Assembly (NCBI GenBank): GCA_947579665.1
Contig: OX388347.1
Span: forward strand, 19,150,562-19,214,561
Reading direction: 5' to 3'
Length of the DNA: 64,000 nucleotides
Source of the DNA: Sympetrum striolatum
Lineage: Eukaryota; Arthropoda; Insecta; Odonata; Libellulidae
Position 1 is the stretch's first letter, and each line of letters starts with the position of its first letter. The notes under the pieces are model-generated. The model was not told where the DNA came from. It did no database searches and was given only the letters and a program-made list of their open reading frames with translations. The position numbers and the translations under genes were made by a program. Positions 24,000 through 36,144 of the stretch are shown here, one piece after another.

Positions 24000-26900
24000 A
24001 ATATACCGTTTTAAACAAAAAACGATAACTAAAACACATCGAGCACCTCTTTTCCTTATTCTTTTTTCCGGATTTTCCTCGACATTATGCACACACTACC
24101 GATACATGACATAAATATTTATTAAAAACGCATGGCGTCACTTATCTTGTAATAGTCAAAACCTTCATTTGAAGGTGAAATGAATATAAATTAGCAGCGC
24201 TTCCAATATGGCGTGAATCCCAAACAGACTGAAGTGAGGCGAGAAATGCTTAAACTCCATATTTTTTATCTGCGAGAATATTTGAGATTCTAATAGAGAC
24301 GCTGTGTTAACACATACTTACATAAGTCATCTAAATCTCTTTTTATATGATGCGGAATTCTCTACTTAGTCCATCAAACCAAATTACTTTTTTCGTCCTA
24401 TGTCACGTCTAGATCCCAAAGGTTACAAATATTTTAATATCCTCCTAAAGGACCATTTTTCACACCTTTGAAGAAGGGTACTCCTAAATAAAAATATTTC
24501 CCAGTTTATAAATATATTTATATAGGTCCTTCGTCATCAATTTCTTATGCAATACTCCTTGCTTTCTATAATATAACTTAGCTGTTGCCATTCTTTTACG
24601 TTCATGTAACTCTCCTCTAAAACAAAATGTTACCGTAGATCAACTTTTCAAGCTTTTCCGCGTCTTTCTTTAATGCTGACAAAACCTCCATTTCCTCATT
24701 AATTATAATTTATTATCATATTCTTCAATTAATTAATTATTATTTATAAATGTTATTCATCTAAACATCGCTTGAATTATCTCTTAGGGAAATAGAATTC
24801 AATCTTTTATCTAAAAGATTCGAATAGGATAAATACTTAGTTAATTCATTTTAATAAAAGTCTACATCTTTCAACAAACAACTTAAATATCCATGAAATA
24901 ATGCTCAAAAATTTTGAATATCTAAATCTTCTAATTGTTTAGCTTTCGCGAATTTAGTAAAAATTATCTCCAGATGTGGTATCTTTGTATGTGGATCAGT
25001 ATCTTTGTATGTGGACATGATTCCCGCATTTTGGGCACCAGTCATTCATTGCATTGCCCAGTTACTGCAAATCCCAAACAGATTCAAAGAAAATAGCATT
25101 TTAATTTCTATAGGGCATACTATATACTTAATAAAATATCCATCTTTAAACATTTCTCATAAAGTTTTTTCAGCTGTAAAACTTCATTCTGTAAATGAGC
25201 TTCTATATTTCTCTTGTCTTTTATGCAGGATAAAATTTGTTGATGAACCTAAAAATTAGTACAACCGGGAAGGAGCTACTATATTACAACTTCGGTAATC
25301 CTCCAAGGACAACGAAGATGAGGTCAAAAATTAGTAAACAAGGTATGCAAATGAAGCGAAAAATTTCCAGAAGAAATGGAGGGCTTTAAAATTTAAATAA
25401 AATCTGCGTTTTAGTTGGAATTTCAAACACGATCCTGGCAAGAAACAATCTTCACCAATGGAGTCGATTAAGAAGACGATTACTTACGCTTAAAATTCGA
25501 TACAATTACGATTGCAGTTGCATCCGATCGAGATTGTATTTAATAGACTCCTCGTACCGAATTACTTCCGCTTCCCACTGTTCATTACTTCCTGTGAAAC
25601 ATATCCAATTTTTCCCCTTTAAAACGGCTATAATTACTTTAAACTAGCAGTTATAGTAATTTATGTGGTGGAAAGTGAAAGTTAAATTCGAAGTTCGTTT
25701 TACTGATAAAATATTCTTGACTCTACGTCATCTCAAGAAATAACAATTCTCTCCGTGGGTTTTGAAATTAACTGAATATCCAATCAGAGAAATACGTTTA
25801 AGTTTTTTGACCTCATCCAAATTTTCAAGATTTCTTCCCTAATTTAGGACACTTATAAAGAAGCAACTTCGATCAGAGAATCTTCTGAAATTTCCTTGTT
25901 TTACCAGTCACTTCCTCTTTCGGAATTTCCCGCAGAACGGTACAATTTTTCTTTTAAGTGGCAACGAATTTCGCCCATATAAAAACGAAATTAGAGGTAA
26001 AAACTGAACTGATACCAATGATTTGGAGAAATTCTCTTTTGGGATGTTCTCTTTTCTTAATGGTGGTTCAGAAATCTGTTTCTTTGACTGTATATAATTT
26101 AGCTTGGCCGTACAATTCCCAGCATTGACCATTTCTAACTCCGTCATCGCTTAAACGTTGATAAAACAGGGATGGGTTTGAGTTGAGAGAGAAAACTTTC
26201 ATTTCCAGGAATGAGACCAAGAAAGTGAAGGTCAGTCTCGAGGCTGTTTCTGCACAGCATGAGTAATTGCGCGGTAACAAAGGGCAATGATTTCAAGGCC
26301 CGAAATGAATGTCGCCCCATGTTCATGAAATGAGTGCGATTGATTTACTAAGAAATTATGATTACTCTTTAATCCTCAATGTAATAAAGAGATAAGACAG
26401 TAGATTGGAATTAACAACCTGGAGAGGCATGCATTCTCCTCTCACTACGCCAGCCCCTCAATATTCGTGACCGATGCGTTCACGATAGTCTAGCGGTCGT
26501 TGAAATTTCCGAGGAAATGTTAAGTCCCTGAGCAAGGCATCTCTCCGAATTACATGGTCCAGCCAGACGGCATTCTCGGTGGGTGATATTTGGCAGGGCA
26601 TCGAGTTCCATGCCACCGAATTTGATTTTTATAGACCACCTTAATTTTTCAATTCAGCTAACTTACCAATTTTCACTTAATTTTGGGTCAATATCATGAT
26701 CCCAATCGAACCAGGGACTGTTTTGGTTGAAGGCGAACGCGTTACACACTATCCTATTCGGGGTTCTATTTATTCTCCTTGCAATTCCCTGGCACATAAT
26801 AATATAATGAAAGAAAAAACAATTTTGTTTTAACTGTATACGACATCTTGAGTTTTGGCAATAGACCGAATATGACTTGAATACGTCATAGCTATCTCTA

Positions 26901-27499
26901 AGTCATCATACCAAAAATTTTTATTTGATGGAGGCACTATTAAATTAAAATAGCTGCAAGGCCGGCTCTTCCTGGTTTAAGCGATAAGAAAATGATAACT
27001 TCGAAAACAATTTGAAAAGTCTTGATATAGACTCTACTTAATTATTATTAAAGACTAAACTTGTGAACTGTTGATAGCTAATGGTGGAGAGGATGAAGTT
27101 CTAACAAACTTAAGGGGTGAAGAATTTTCAGAATTAATTTAATGAGAAAATATTAATTTACGAGAAATCATACCTTAATTATTGTCGAAACACTCTCTTA
27201 CTTATTGCTATTAAATGCATTACAACTTAGTCAATTACGATTGCATCTAAATTTGCAGTGTTCTGTTAAATAAGCGATGCATTTAATATACTTTCCTTTG
27301 ATTTTATGAAATAGCATCGAGTGGTGCTTCCTGGGATATCGCTGAAAACTTCATTAGAATCTATAGGGTGCGCTGCACGTCCTTAAGTAGAGCAAGCGGC
27401 AAGCACTGTTAAGCAGGTCAAAGGGAAAGGAAAACCGCGGAGGATTCGCAGGACATGCAGCCGTGAGGGAGAAATTGAAGGTCGACGATGGGCCCTCAC
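24000..27499. other. Non-coding: lipase intron 3 or 3' flank
   Basis: No further lipase exon was identified on the minus strand below 27500, although the exon there ends in a good donor (GTGAGG). The stretch is AT-rich with short unrelated frames (25005-25259 plus, 25908-26326 minus). A tRNA-derived segment lies at 26695-26760. Nothing else was recognised. Confidence 0.5.
26695..26760 (-). repeat. tRNA-derived SINE head (A and B boxes)
   Basis: On the minus strand, TAGTGTGTAACGC (26751-26739) resembles a Pol III A box. After TTCGCCTTCAACC..., GGTTCGATTGG (26712-26702) is a B box. The spacing fits a tRNA-derived promoter. The anticodon arm does not fold, so it is not a functional tRNA. The SINE body probably continues to lower coordinates, but its tail could not be defined. 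Confidence 0.45.
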
Positions 27500-30400
27500 C
27501 TTTCCTTATATCCGGACTCGGAGAATACTTTCTTCCTCCTCCAAATCCGTGGATTATGATTTTGGTGGGGTCATTGCCGTCGAAGTGGGTGTTGTTTAGC
27601 ATAGGTCCGGCCTCTCCCAGAAGGTCCAGCAGCTCCGGTTCTTCCTGGGATTCCCTGCAAAAGAAGTTTACGTCACTTTCGCAGGATTTCTTCCTCGGAA
27701 TTGGAAAGCGGAAATAGCAGAGGCGCACGGAGCATGGTTTCCAGAGAAAACATGGCGTAAACACATCCATCTATGGCTCAACCGGCGAAGCGAAAGATTT
27801 CCGTACGTTTCAACGTCCGTATTGATGTACCCATCGTTGTCATGGCTCGTTATTACGTTATAAACAGCTTGACATCGGATTACGACCGGGTTCGATTCCC
27901 TTCTAAGAAATGAAAGAAGTGAATGTACGTCACATATTTTCATTTTTAAGGTATATACACGCAGATCAATGGTTCCTACTACCATTCCTGGATGGATGTA
28001 ATATTTTTATTTGCTTTTTACTACAAGATAGAGAGGAACATATTTGTTATTTACTTCTGTTTATATGGTCGTGATCATAAAAAAACATTGGTGCTCCCGA
28101 ATAGCAATGTGTGGCTTTGGTGTAAGAGGTCTCGGGTTCGATTCCCGGTGGGAGCCCACGTGCTCAATGACCTAAGCTTTCGGAGCATTTTCAATAATAA
28201 TACTACAAACTCTTCAATGAAATGAATGAACCAATTAATAGCACTTAGTTCGGTCGCTTTTTAATACTTTAAAATGTATAATAGAAATAGTGTGCTGCTC
28301 ATGCGTGGAATTTTACTAATGAATACATTATGGCTGAATGAGAAAAGTAATGCGAAACTATCACATCTAGCCTACCTTCCCTATTCCCTCTACAAAGCTA
28401 TTGAGAGCTGCTTCTAGAGTTTGATATCCAATGTGAAAGATACCAAACTTTATCTCAGAAAATGATAATTATAATGAATGGAAATGAGATTCTGAGTATC
28501 ACTCATAACAGGATAATTATCAGTCGATGACAATTATTATAAAATCAACAATTCTACTTTAATTATAATATTTAAAATATAGCGAAATGCATATTCTGCT
28601 GCCCGCGAATTCTTTTTAGGTGACCACCGGAGGCAAAAGCTTGGGCATAATTAGATAGAATTACTAAATGTTATGCAATGGCTCAAGATGCGTCTTTCGA
28701 AAAAAACTCTTTAATCACTATGTAGGCTCACTCTGAGAGATGACCATCAGAAAATATTAGTCATCAGGCGTCACCGATATCAGCGCATCCGTCTCTCATT
28801 ATGTTTCATATGTCTGCGGTGCATCTGGACTTATATAAATGTTACGTTGGCATAATTAATTCCACAAAGAAAACTTTTACGCAGCTCTCGGAGAAAAATT
28901 AATTGATGGGTTAGTTAGTTCTTTAAGAATATGCGGTATCCCTATTCACATGAGTTGCTGTTTATAATTATCGAAGGTTTACAGTTAATTACGTTAATTT
29001 CTGAAAGCGATCCTTCCTCCATCACATGAATATGATTGCTGTTTCTTCTGCTAATAATATACCATGTTCATCAATCGAACTGCATCGAAACGAAAGTGCT
29101 TGATTTGCCTGTAAGTATGTAAGTATTATTTATGTTTGTACGCATTTGAAAAGATGGAGTAAGTCGTTACATGATTCAGAAATTTTGGCGGGCCGTTTCT
29201 GGGAACCGCTGGACTCTAGGCAAGGGAGTGATCGCGGATTTTTGCTTAAAAAAATCAATTTTTTCATTTGCAATTTTCAACTTACAATTAGTGTAAAACT
29301 TTTCTAAAACGCAGGATATTTCACATATTTTTCTAATTTACAACAATTTTTTCTAGTATAAGATTTAGAGAGATTTAAATAACATGACAATTAAAATTAT
29401 TTATTACCTGAAATCAATATTGGCAGGCTTGACTTCGTGGAAAGAACCATCCTATATATTCGATACAAAAATGTTTTTCTATGCCTGAAGTTGTAAGTTA
29501 ACTTTCGAAACCGGTCGCAAATAAATACTGTTTGGATTTTACTAAGTATATCATTCTATTTATCATCTGCTTGAATGTCCACATATTTGTCGAAAACTTT
29601 TGATTTATCAATCCTATCAACTTCCTCATGTTCAAGTGATAAAAGGGCTCAGGAATCTTCCCTCTTATTTTGTGAACCCTTTGGCCTATGGAAAATCTTC
29701 TAGCATTTCTCCCCTATTTTCCAAATTAATGATTTCGATAGTAACTTCTGTGGGATATCCTCAAAAACACTCGGGGACTACTTATTGCCACCGGCAAAGC
29801 TCTTTCAGTGATGTCAGGGCTTTTGGGTCAGACTGTTTCCGGTAATACATTATAAAAAACAAGGTATGAATTGCAAAGAAAAGGAAATCAGACGTATTCC
29901 GGCGAAATGCGACTGTTATAAAAATGCCATTCTTTTTTATGTCGGAGTTGGCTGACCAAATGTCGAGAAAGCAGTGGAGGCAAATGTCACTAGGATGCAA
30001 ATATTTCGAGAAAGTTGGTTTGATACAACGCTTTGAAAAGGTGACAAAAGGAACAACGGTGAATAGAATGATCATTGAGCAACAGTGACTGGAAGAGGCG
30101 TCCAGAAGAGCATCCGTGAAAACTTCGCTTTGAAGACCTAAGGTAACCCGTGTTCCTGTATCTTCGAGATCTCTTTTATTTCGTCGAATTCATAGTCCGC
30201 TTGTGCTCAAATTTGTATGCTAATCGGCACTGTGAGGAGCAACCGAATGACCCTTATGTTAATTATAATTAATCGGTAATTACCGATTCCACTCCTATGT
30301 GATTAGAGCGCCAAGCAGCCTTTCTTTGAGTTAAGGTTCTCTATAATTTATGTTAACTGGCTCTAAGCGTGCTACGTTTTCTTGTCGCGTGTGGTTTTTC

Positions 30401-33400
30401 AGTGCTATTAATTCGCGAGTGACGTGATTACTTAATGATTCCAATTGGGCATCGAGCCATAGTTCTTTTTTATTTGAGTCTAGCGGTTTAAGATGCTCCA
30501 TTTTTGAGAGACAATTCCTTTTGCAATGCCTCGTTCCTTGACCCATTAATGGTGAGTCAAGAGCGATGTTTTGTATTAATGAGAGTATTGCCGCTAAAAT
30601 GATTGACTCAATTGTCCTAAGGTAAAATCCTACTCTTCTTCTTCTATTGGCTCTAATTTGGCTCGTAAGTTTTTTCTAATCATCCACGCGGTTTTAACCT
30701 ATATAAAACGCAATTTGTGATGGAGTAAGGATAAAGTGTCTGAAACAAATTTCAAAAACCAAAAGTTTACGGTAAGGTTAAAGCAATATTGCAATTAAAT
30801 TTCAATTTGAATGAAGAATCCGACAAAGTTTTTCATATGAAGGCGTATAGCGTTTCTTTTGTTTTTTGGCTCGAATATTATTAATTTCAAATCATTCATT
30901 AATTATTATTCAATTATAGACGACAAAACTTTCCATATGTTGGTGTATAGCGTTTATTTTATTTATTGGCCCGAATATTCAATTGCAAATTCTGGAAACT
31001 CCGGTGAAGCCACCGTTACTTATTGATATTATATTTTTTCGGCTTTGAATCAAATTTGGGGCGAGGCTTGTAAGATTTCATTGCCAATGTTAGCGTGCGG
31101 TTTGTGGGTGTTTTCACTTTTCTCTTTTCCCTCTCTCTTTCTCTATGCGAGACTTTTCTTTCTCTTTTCCGGTCCTTCTCCTACATATATTTCATTTTTC
31201 TTTTTAGTAAACAACTCCCTTAAGACTATTACGACTCCGTAAGAAAAAAAACATGGGTAGCGACGCGATTGGTCTTGACATTTTTCTGGAATATGCTATC
31301 ACTGAAATTTATCTGATTCCAAATTCCATATTTTAGGTAAAAGTTGCGTTTTAAAGCTGAAATTTCACTCCTAAAATGCAAATGTTTAAATTTGCCTTTT
31401 TGTGGTTGTGGAGGAATTTATCGTGCTCGTCCAGAACTCGAAAAATAGACTAAACGCAAGTTAAATACTTCACAAGTTATCAAGCATCGATCTCCAACTA
31501 CAGTGAAATTGAAAGCTTATGGTCCTTTGACAGGAGCTATTTTTTAGTCTAGACAGGTCAACCTTGTAGATAAAATGGTGGTACTGGTCACCTAGTGAAT
31601 ACAATGTATCACAATTTATGTTCGAAAGTGAAAGAAACAGAGGCTCTGTCATACTGATAATATACGCTGATATATTAAGCAGCAATGTAATGGTAACAAT
31701 AACATTTTTGTAATAGTAAGAAACTTATCACCCTAAAATCGACTCGAATATTATAAAAACGTATATATATTATTTCTAAGTATCGCCAAGGTTTATTCCC
31801 TTTACTAAAATAAACAGGGAAAAGGAAAGCGATATTATTATTATAGTAATTGGTAAGATAATTCGATGGATATCCTTTTGACATGATCACATTCAGAGTC
31901 CAGATACGTGCTTACACTTCTGAAATTATTTCCAAAGCTTTCTTTCATTGCAAGTTCTGCGTCTCTCAATGGGACGCTAAAAGGATGTTAGGGAGATACG
32001 TCTTGGTATTCATGTCGCAAGTGTGCCACAGGAAATCATTTTCTCTTAATTAGAACGAACGTTTTTGTATTCCCACTGTTGATGGAAACACGAGATCCTA
32101 TTGTCGACCGGTGCATGGAAATATATTTCTATATTGATGCACTGTTTATAAAAATAGACAAAAACCTGTACATACAGACTGACATACTTATAAGATTATT
32201 CCATTACATTATTTGAAGCAAGGATAGCAGTTTCGCTTTCCAAAGATATAGCAGACTTATGAAAAAAAATTTAAATCCTTTAATGATTTCCCAAAATATT
32301 TCGAGAGAAGAAAAATAAGAAATAGGATAAAATTAATACATTTTGAAACATTTCTGCGATCCCAACTATCAATTAAAGCTAATTGTTTTCCCACAAAACG
32401 TGAATAATTTAAAGATGGAGCTTCTAGAGCATTCCAATTCTGTTTGTGGTAATCATAAGTAATAAATCACTTGAATGTTTCTTTCCTTTCATAAAACAAT
32501 TCTCTGCTATTGCAAATCACAAAACTCATTAGACTGCACAGAATGAATACCCACTTCGCCAAGTCGGAAAAAAATCCCACCAAAATTCAGGAGAGCTCTG
32601 CTACCAAGGGAAGCTCACCTTGTGTACAGATAGAACTGTATCCTTGGATAAGGGCATCTGAAGGGAGGATCTGCACATGATGAAGTATTGAAGAGGTCGG
32701 TGACTGTCTTGGCTTTCGGAGGGCCCTTCTGACGAACCCTTCTCCGTTGTCCTTCGACCTCTGAAATTAAAGTTAATTTTTAATTTGCCAATTCTGAGAC
32801 CATATCAAACTCAAACATAAAAGAATTTTGCTGGAAAATCTAATCTGGATACCTTCTACCCTAAACTAGTTACACTGGAAGATCATTAATTATTGCACAC
32901 ATAGTAAGTGAAGAGGGATAAGTAGATGATTGGAATAATTAATAGATGGAATAGATGAATTCTATTAATTTCTGAGTCCTTCACTCATCGAGTGTAGCAA
33001 TTTATAAGTATAAAGACAGTGATTACATAGGTATATATCTGTCATTCTATAGGGTTTGATTGTATATATTGACAGAGCGTTTGAAAATATAAATTCTTTT
33101 GACTTGTGGTTCAATCAAGTAATGATTAACATTATTGTCTTTTATAACAGAATGCAGGGAATACACTTCTTTACTATATTCCTTACTCCTTTCATCAACT
33201 TTAGTAACTCTTCTCTTTATTCTGGGTAATTCATGTGAGTAAAATTTGAAAAATAAAGTTTTTGAAGCTTTTATACTCGTTGGTGTATAAAGAATGGTAG
33301 AATTACGTTAATAAAATTGATTTTTCAATACAGCAAAGAATTATCTTGACAATAACACAATTAGTTGATGAATGATGATTATGTTCGTCATCAGCAGACC

Positions 33401-36144
33401 AAAATCAGTCAGAATAAGTGTTTCTCTTAAAATTTGAGTCTTAACACCAATATAGGTTTCCTTGTCAGACCAACTAAAAGAAGGAAGATCGCAATACCAG
33501 AACATACAGTACAACGGCAAATCGTAGTTAGTATACAAAATTCGATCCCTGCTGCTTTATGTGTGTGTGTGATATTGTAGCCCCACTTTCTTCAGCTTTA
33601 TAGCTTCTTTTGAGCGAATAATACCGATTTATACAAAAATACTAACGAAATACAGCATATTGTACTTCTTACACAATCACAACCTCTTTATAGTACTTGT
33701 ACAAACATTATAAGGCATTTTTATTTTACTTTATAATGGAAATCAGTCGACGAAGCCTATGGATCTCTGAATAAACTTCAAGGGAAATGGAAAAACGCAG
33801 CACCTTCCACTTGATTTCTTGGTTACGATGCATTTTCACAAAACTACGCTTTCCTGTATGAATTTTGTAACGCTGATTCGGTTTCATTCCGAGAAAATAA
33901 GCAAGATACACCTGCGCTCACAAATAAATCTCCACGCTCCCGACATCTGAGAAATAAATTTCTTACGTTGCCGAAGGGCATTTTAATCGCCCCATTCAAA
34001 GCGAGGAAATTCAAAGGAGAACAAGAAAATCGCCTTCATTAACATAGTCTCGTAAAGAGCGAGAGTTATGGGGGAACCATATGCTTGATGATTTAGAAAA
34101 AAGAAAGTCGAACGAAACAATACGTGCTTAGATAGATACCTTTGTCATTAAAATCGTCAAAGAAGAAAAGCTACTTCTAGCTTCCGAGACCGTTTCTTTC
34201 CGAAAGCCTTAGAAGTAAATAACCGCAGCAGGTGTAAATGGAAACGCTGCAGTCGTATTTCCTTACTTTTTATCTTTGCACGGAAGCTGCGTAGTTGTCT
34301 CGCGGTGTATTTCCAATTAAAATCTCGAAGTACCGACGATGATGGCGAAAGCTCGCGACAGAATTTCATAGCTCTTTCATTGTTATTTTCCTATTTTCAA
34401 TCCTTCACTCATTAGCTCGACATAATTAAGTTGTTATTACGGGAAAGCGGGCAATTATAGGATTAAGTAGCCTCGTCCTCGCCTTGTTCCTATATTTACA
34501 ATCAACGGATGTTAATTCCCGGATGACCTCTGCGGAGATATATGTGCAGGATTAGACCTAGTTTCACAGAAATTCGCTTTCACATAACCGTGAAGTAAAT
34601 TTTATTGAGGAAATTACAAAAAGTGTTTTATTTCCTCAAACCATATTCATGATTGACATTAAATATCGCATAAAAGTTTCCAGCAGGATGGTTCATTTAA
34701 TCTTTTCGGAGGAGGTGATGACATTTTCTTGAAAACCAAAAAGAAATTATAATGAGACCCCGAAAAATGTCTTTTGTCGTGAAAAGGTAGCATAATTAAA
34801 AGCCACAAAATTAGAATCAAATCTTTTATCCTTACGGTATATATTAAGGGAAGAGTTCTAATTATTTGAGACAGCCTTGAAACCATGTACAAATTTAATA
34901 CTTGTATTATTACCGATGATGACGGCAATATGTTTGCCGAAATGTGCACATCAAGTGATCAATAAACATAGTTTTTACGTTTTTTTTGCGTTGCTGTGAC
35001 GAGGCGTGATGGAGGATAAACACTCCGGAGGGGATGTTTACAAATTCATTACAACATAAGCGATAAAAAATATTCATCCGCTATCAGCGCCGGCTTTTAA
35101 TACTTGAAAAGTGTGCGTAAAAATCTATTTTATTTATTAAGAGTTTGATGATCATCATTTAAATTTATTTAACGATTTTCTAAGTCCTACTCTACAAATA
35201 ACATAAAAATTATCTGAATTTCGAATAGTTACACGAAAAATAGGCAAGTATATACTTTATGAGATAGAAGTTTTCCTGCAACTACAGCTTTAAAAGAAAT
35301 TATTTACCGAGCATAATTTGTCAATATTAATACCGGCCGCCAGTGACTATTTCCTATTCCTTAGAAAATAACGGTCCACAGTTATGCTCTATTTTGATAC
35401 GAGCATAAATTCGTTAATTATGTCGAAAAAGTAAATCATATTTTTCTGAAATATTTATCTGATACTATTCAAGATAACTTGAATCTAACATCGTAATTTG
35501 CGAGATTTGTCCCGGTGATCTTCGAGACTAAATGAAATCTTAATGGATCTGGCTGTAACTCTCGATCGAAATTCACCGTACCTTACCGGTTCTGCAACCG
35601 GCAGGTTGCACCCTGAAGGCCGGACCTCTTAAGCATGCGTTCTCTCCGAGTGAATTCGTACAGCAAAAACTCATTGCAAAAAGTTCGACCCCGTTTCGAG
35701 AACAACTCACTCCCCTCAAGAGTCTTTTTAAGAGGACTTGGATATCTGCACGTTCCCATTTCCTCATCGTCTAATCCTTCCTTATCTTTTTTGTCACCTT
35801 CGGGGTACCCTCTTTCTTTTCTTAACCCAGTCCTGTCTGTTACAACCGAAACGTTTTTTATTCCACGACCACTTTCGGCGTACGCTAGCAGTTTCAAGTA
35901 CTAAAAAAAAACGCGTGAAATACCGATGGATTCGCTCCAATCGGTCGGTTGTCGCCGGCATTCCACGGATCACGGTCAAGTCTTATGGATTGCCCAGTCA
36001 ATTGTCTAAGGTTTGTGTCCCGACGAGAGGCAAAAAAACAATGGTCCACTCACCTTGAAACGAGAAAGCCAGCAAGAGGAGAGTGACTAGTGATATTTGG
36101 AACACGAGTCGCCAAGCGTATCCATGCGCTTGTTTCATCGCCAT
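27500..36144 (-). CDS. Secreted pancreatic-lipase-family protein, 5' three exons (partial)
   Basis: Coding exons are 36144-36054, 32760-32619 and 27654-27500. Phases agree at each junction (G|AG, AG|G) with donors GTGAGT, GTGAGC and GTGAGG and acceptors TTTCAG and TTGCAG. Exon 1 encodes a signal peptide (MAMKQAHGYA, then LVFQISLVTLLLLAFSFQ). Exon 2 has a basic stretch (RRRVRQK), two cysteines and IQFYLYTR, the first strand of the lipase fold. Exon 3 gives ESQEEPELLDLLGEAG and DPTKIIIHGFGGGR (residues 106-119), where HGF is the conserved oxyanion-region motif. About 129 residues are visible. The Ser/Asp/His catalytic exons were not found down to position 1, so the gene is partial here, and whether it encodes an active enzyme is unknown. 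Upstream in-frame ATGs exist (to 36318), but the ATG just before the signal peptide is favoured. Introns are 3.3 and 5.0 kb. Confidence 0.8.
27889..27900 (+). repeat. Isolated tRNA B-box-like relic
   Basis: GGTTCGATTCC follows ...GACATCGGATTACGACC in lipase intron 2. The arrangement looks like the anticodon-to-T-arm part of a tRNA-derived sequence. No acceptor stem or A box is convincing, so this is only a probable SINE or tRNA relic. Confidence 0.3.
28093..28156 (+). pseudogene. tRNA pseudogene or SINE head in lipase intron 2
   Basis: A 7-bp acceptor stem forms between GCTCCCG (28093-28099) and TGGGAGC (28149-28155) with one G-T wobble. The T arm TCGGG-TTCGATT-CCCGG (28132-28148) is intact with one wobble. 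Only 32 nt lie between acceptor and T stem instead of over 40, and the anticodon arm does not pair, so the D and anticodon arms are damaged. Best read as a tRNA-derived pseudogene, not a functional tRNA. Confidence 0.45.
29485..29516 (+). other. Hammerhead-ribozyme-like relic of a Penelope-type terminus
   Basis: CTGAAG (29485-29490) is followed by a self-complementary AAGTTAACTT segment and then GAAACCGGTC (29507-29516). The order CUGANGA, stem, GAA plus ACCGGU, C is that of minimal hammerhead motifs reported in the terminal repeats of Penelope-like elements. Here position 9 of the core is U instead of A, so cleavage activity is not expected. The identification rests on the motif alone. Confidence 0.4.
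30821..30980. repeat. 100-bp tandem duplication
   Basis: 30821-30880 and 30921-30980 are clearly related at an exact 100-bp offset. Both contain CGACAAA, TTTCATATG/TTCCATATG, GGTGTATAGCGTTT or GGCGTATAGCGTTT, and TTGGCYCGAATATT. The intervening 40 bp are ATTA-rich. It lies in lipase intron 2 and has no coding content. Confidence 0.65.

Noticed and set aside
35583..35979. Several overlapping frames in a GC-richer patch
   Set aside because: Frames on both strands cover the same bases without a recognisable domain. The patch lies in lipase intron 1.
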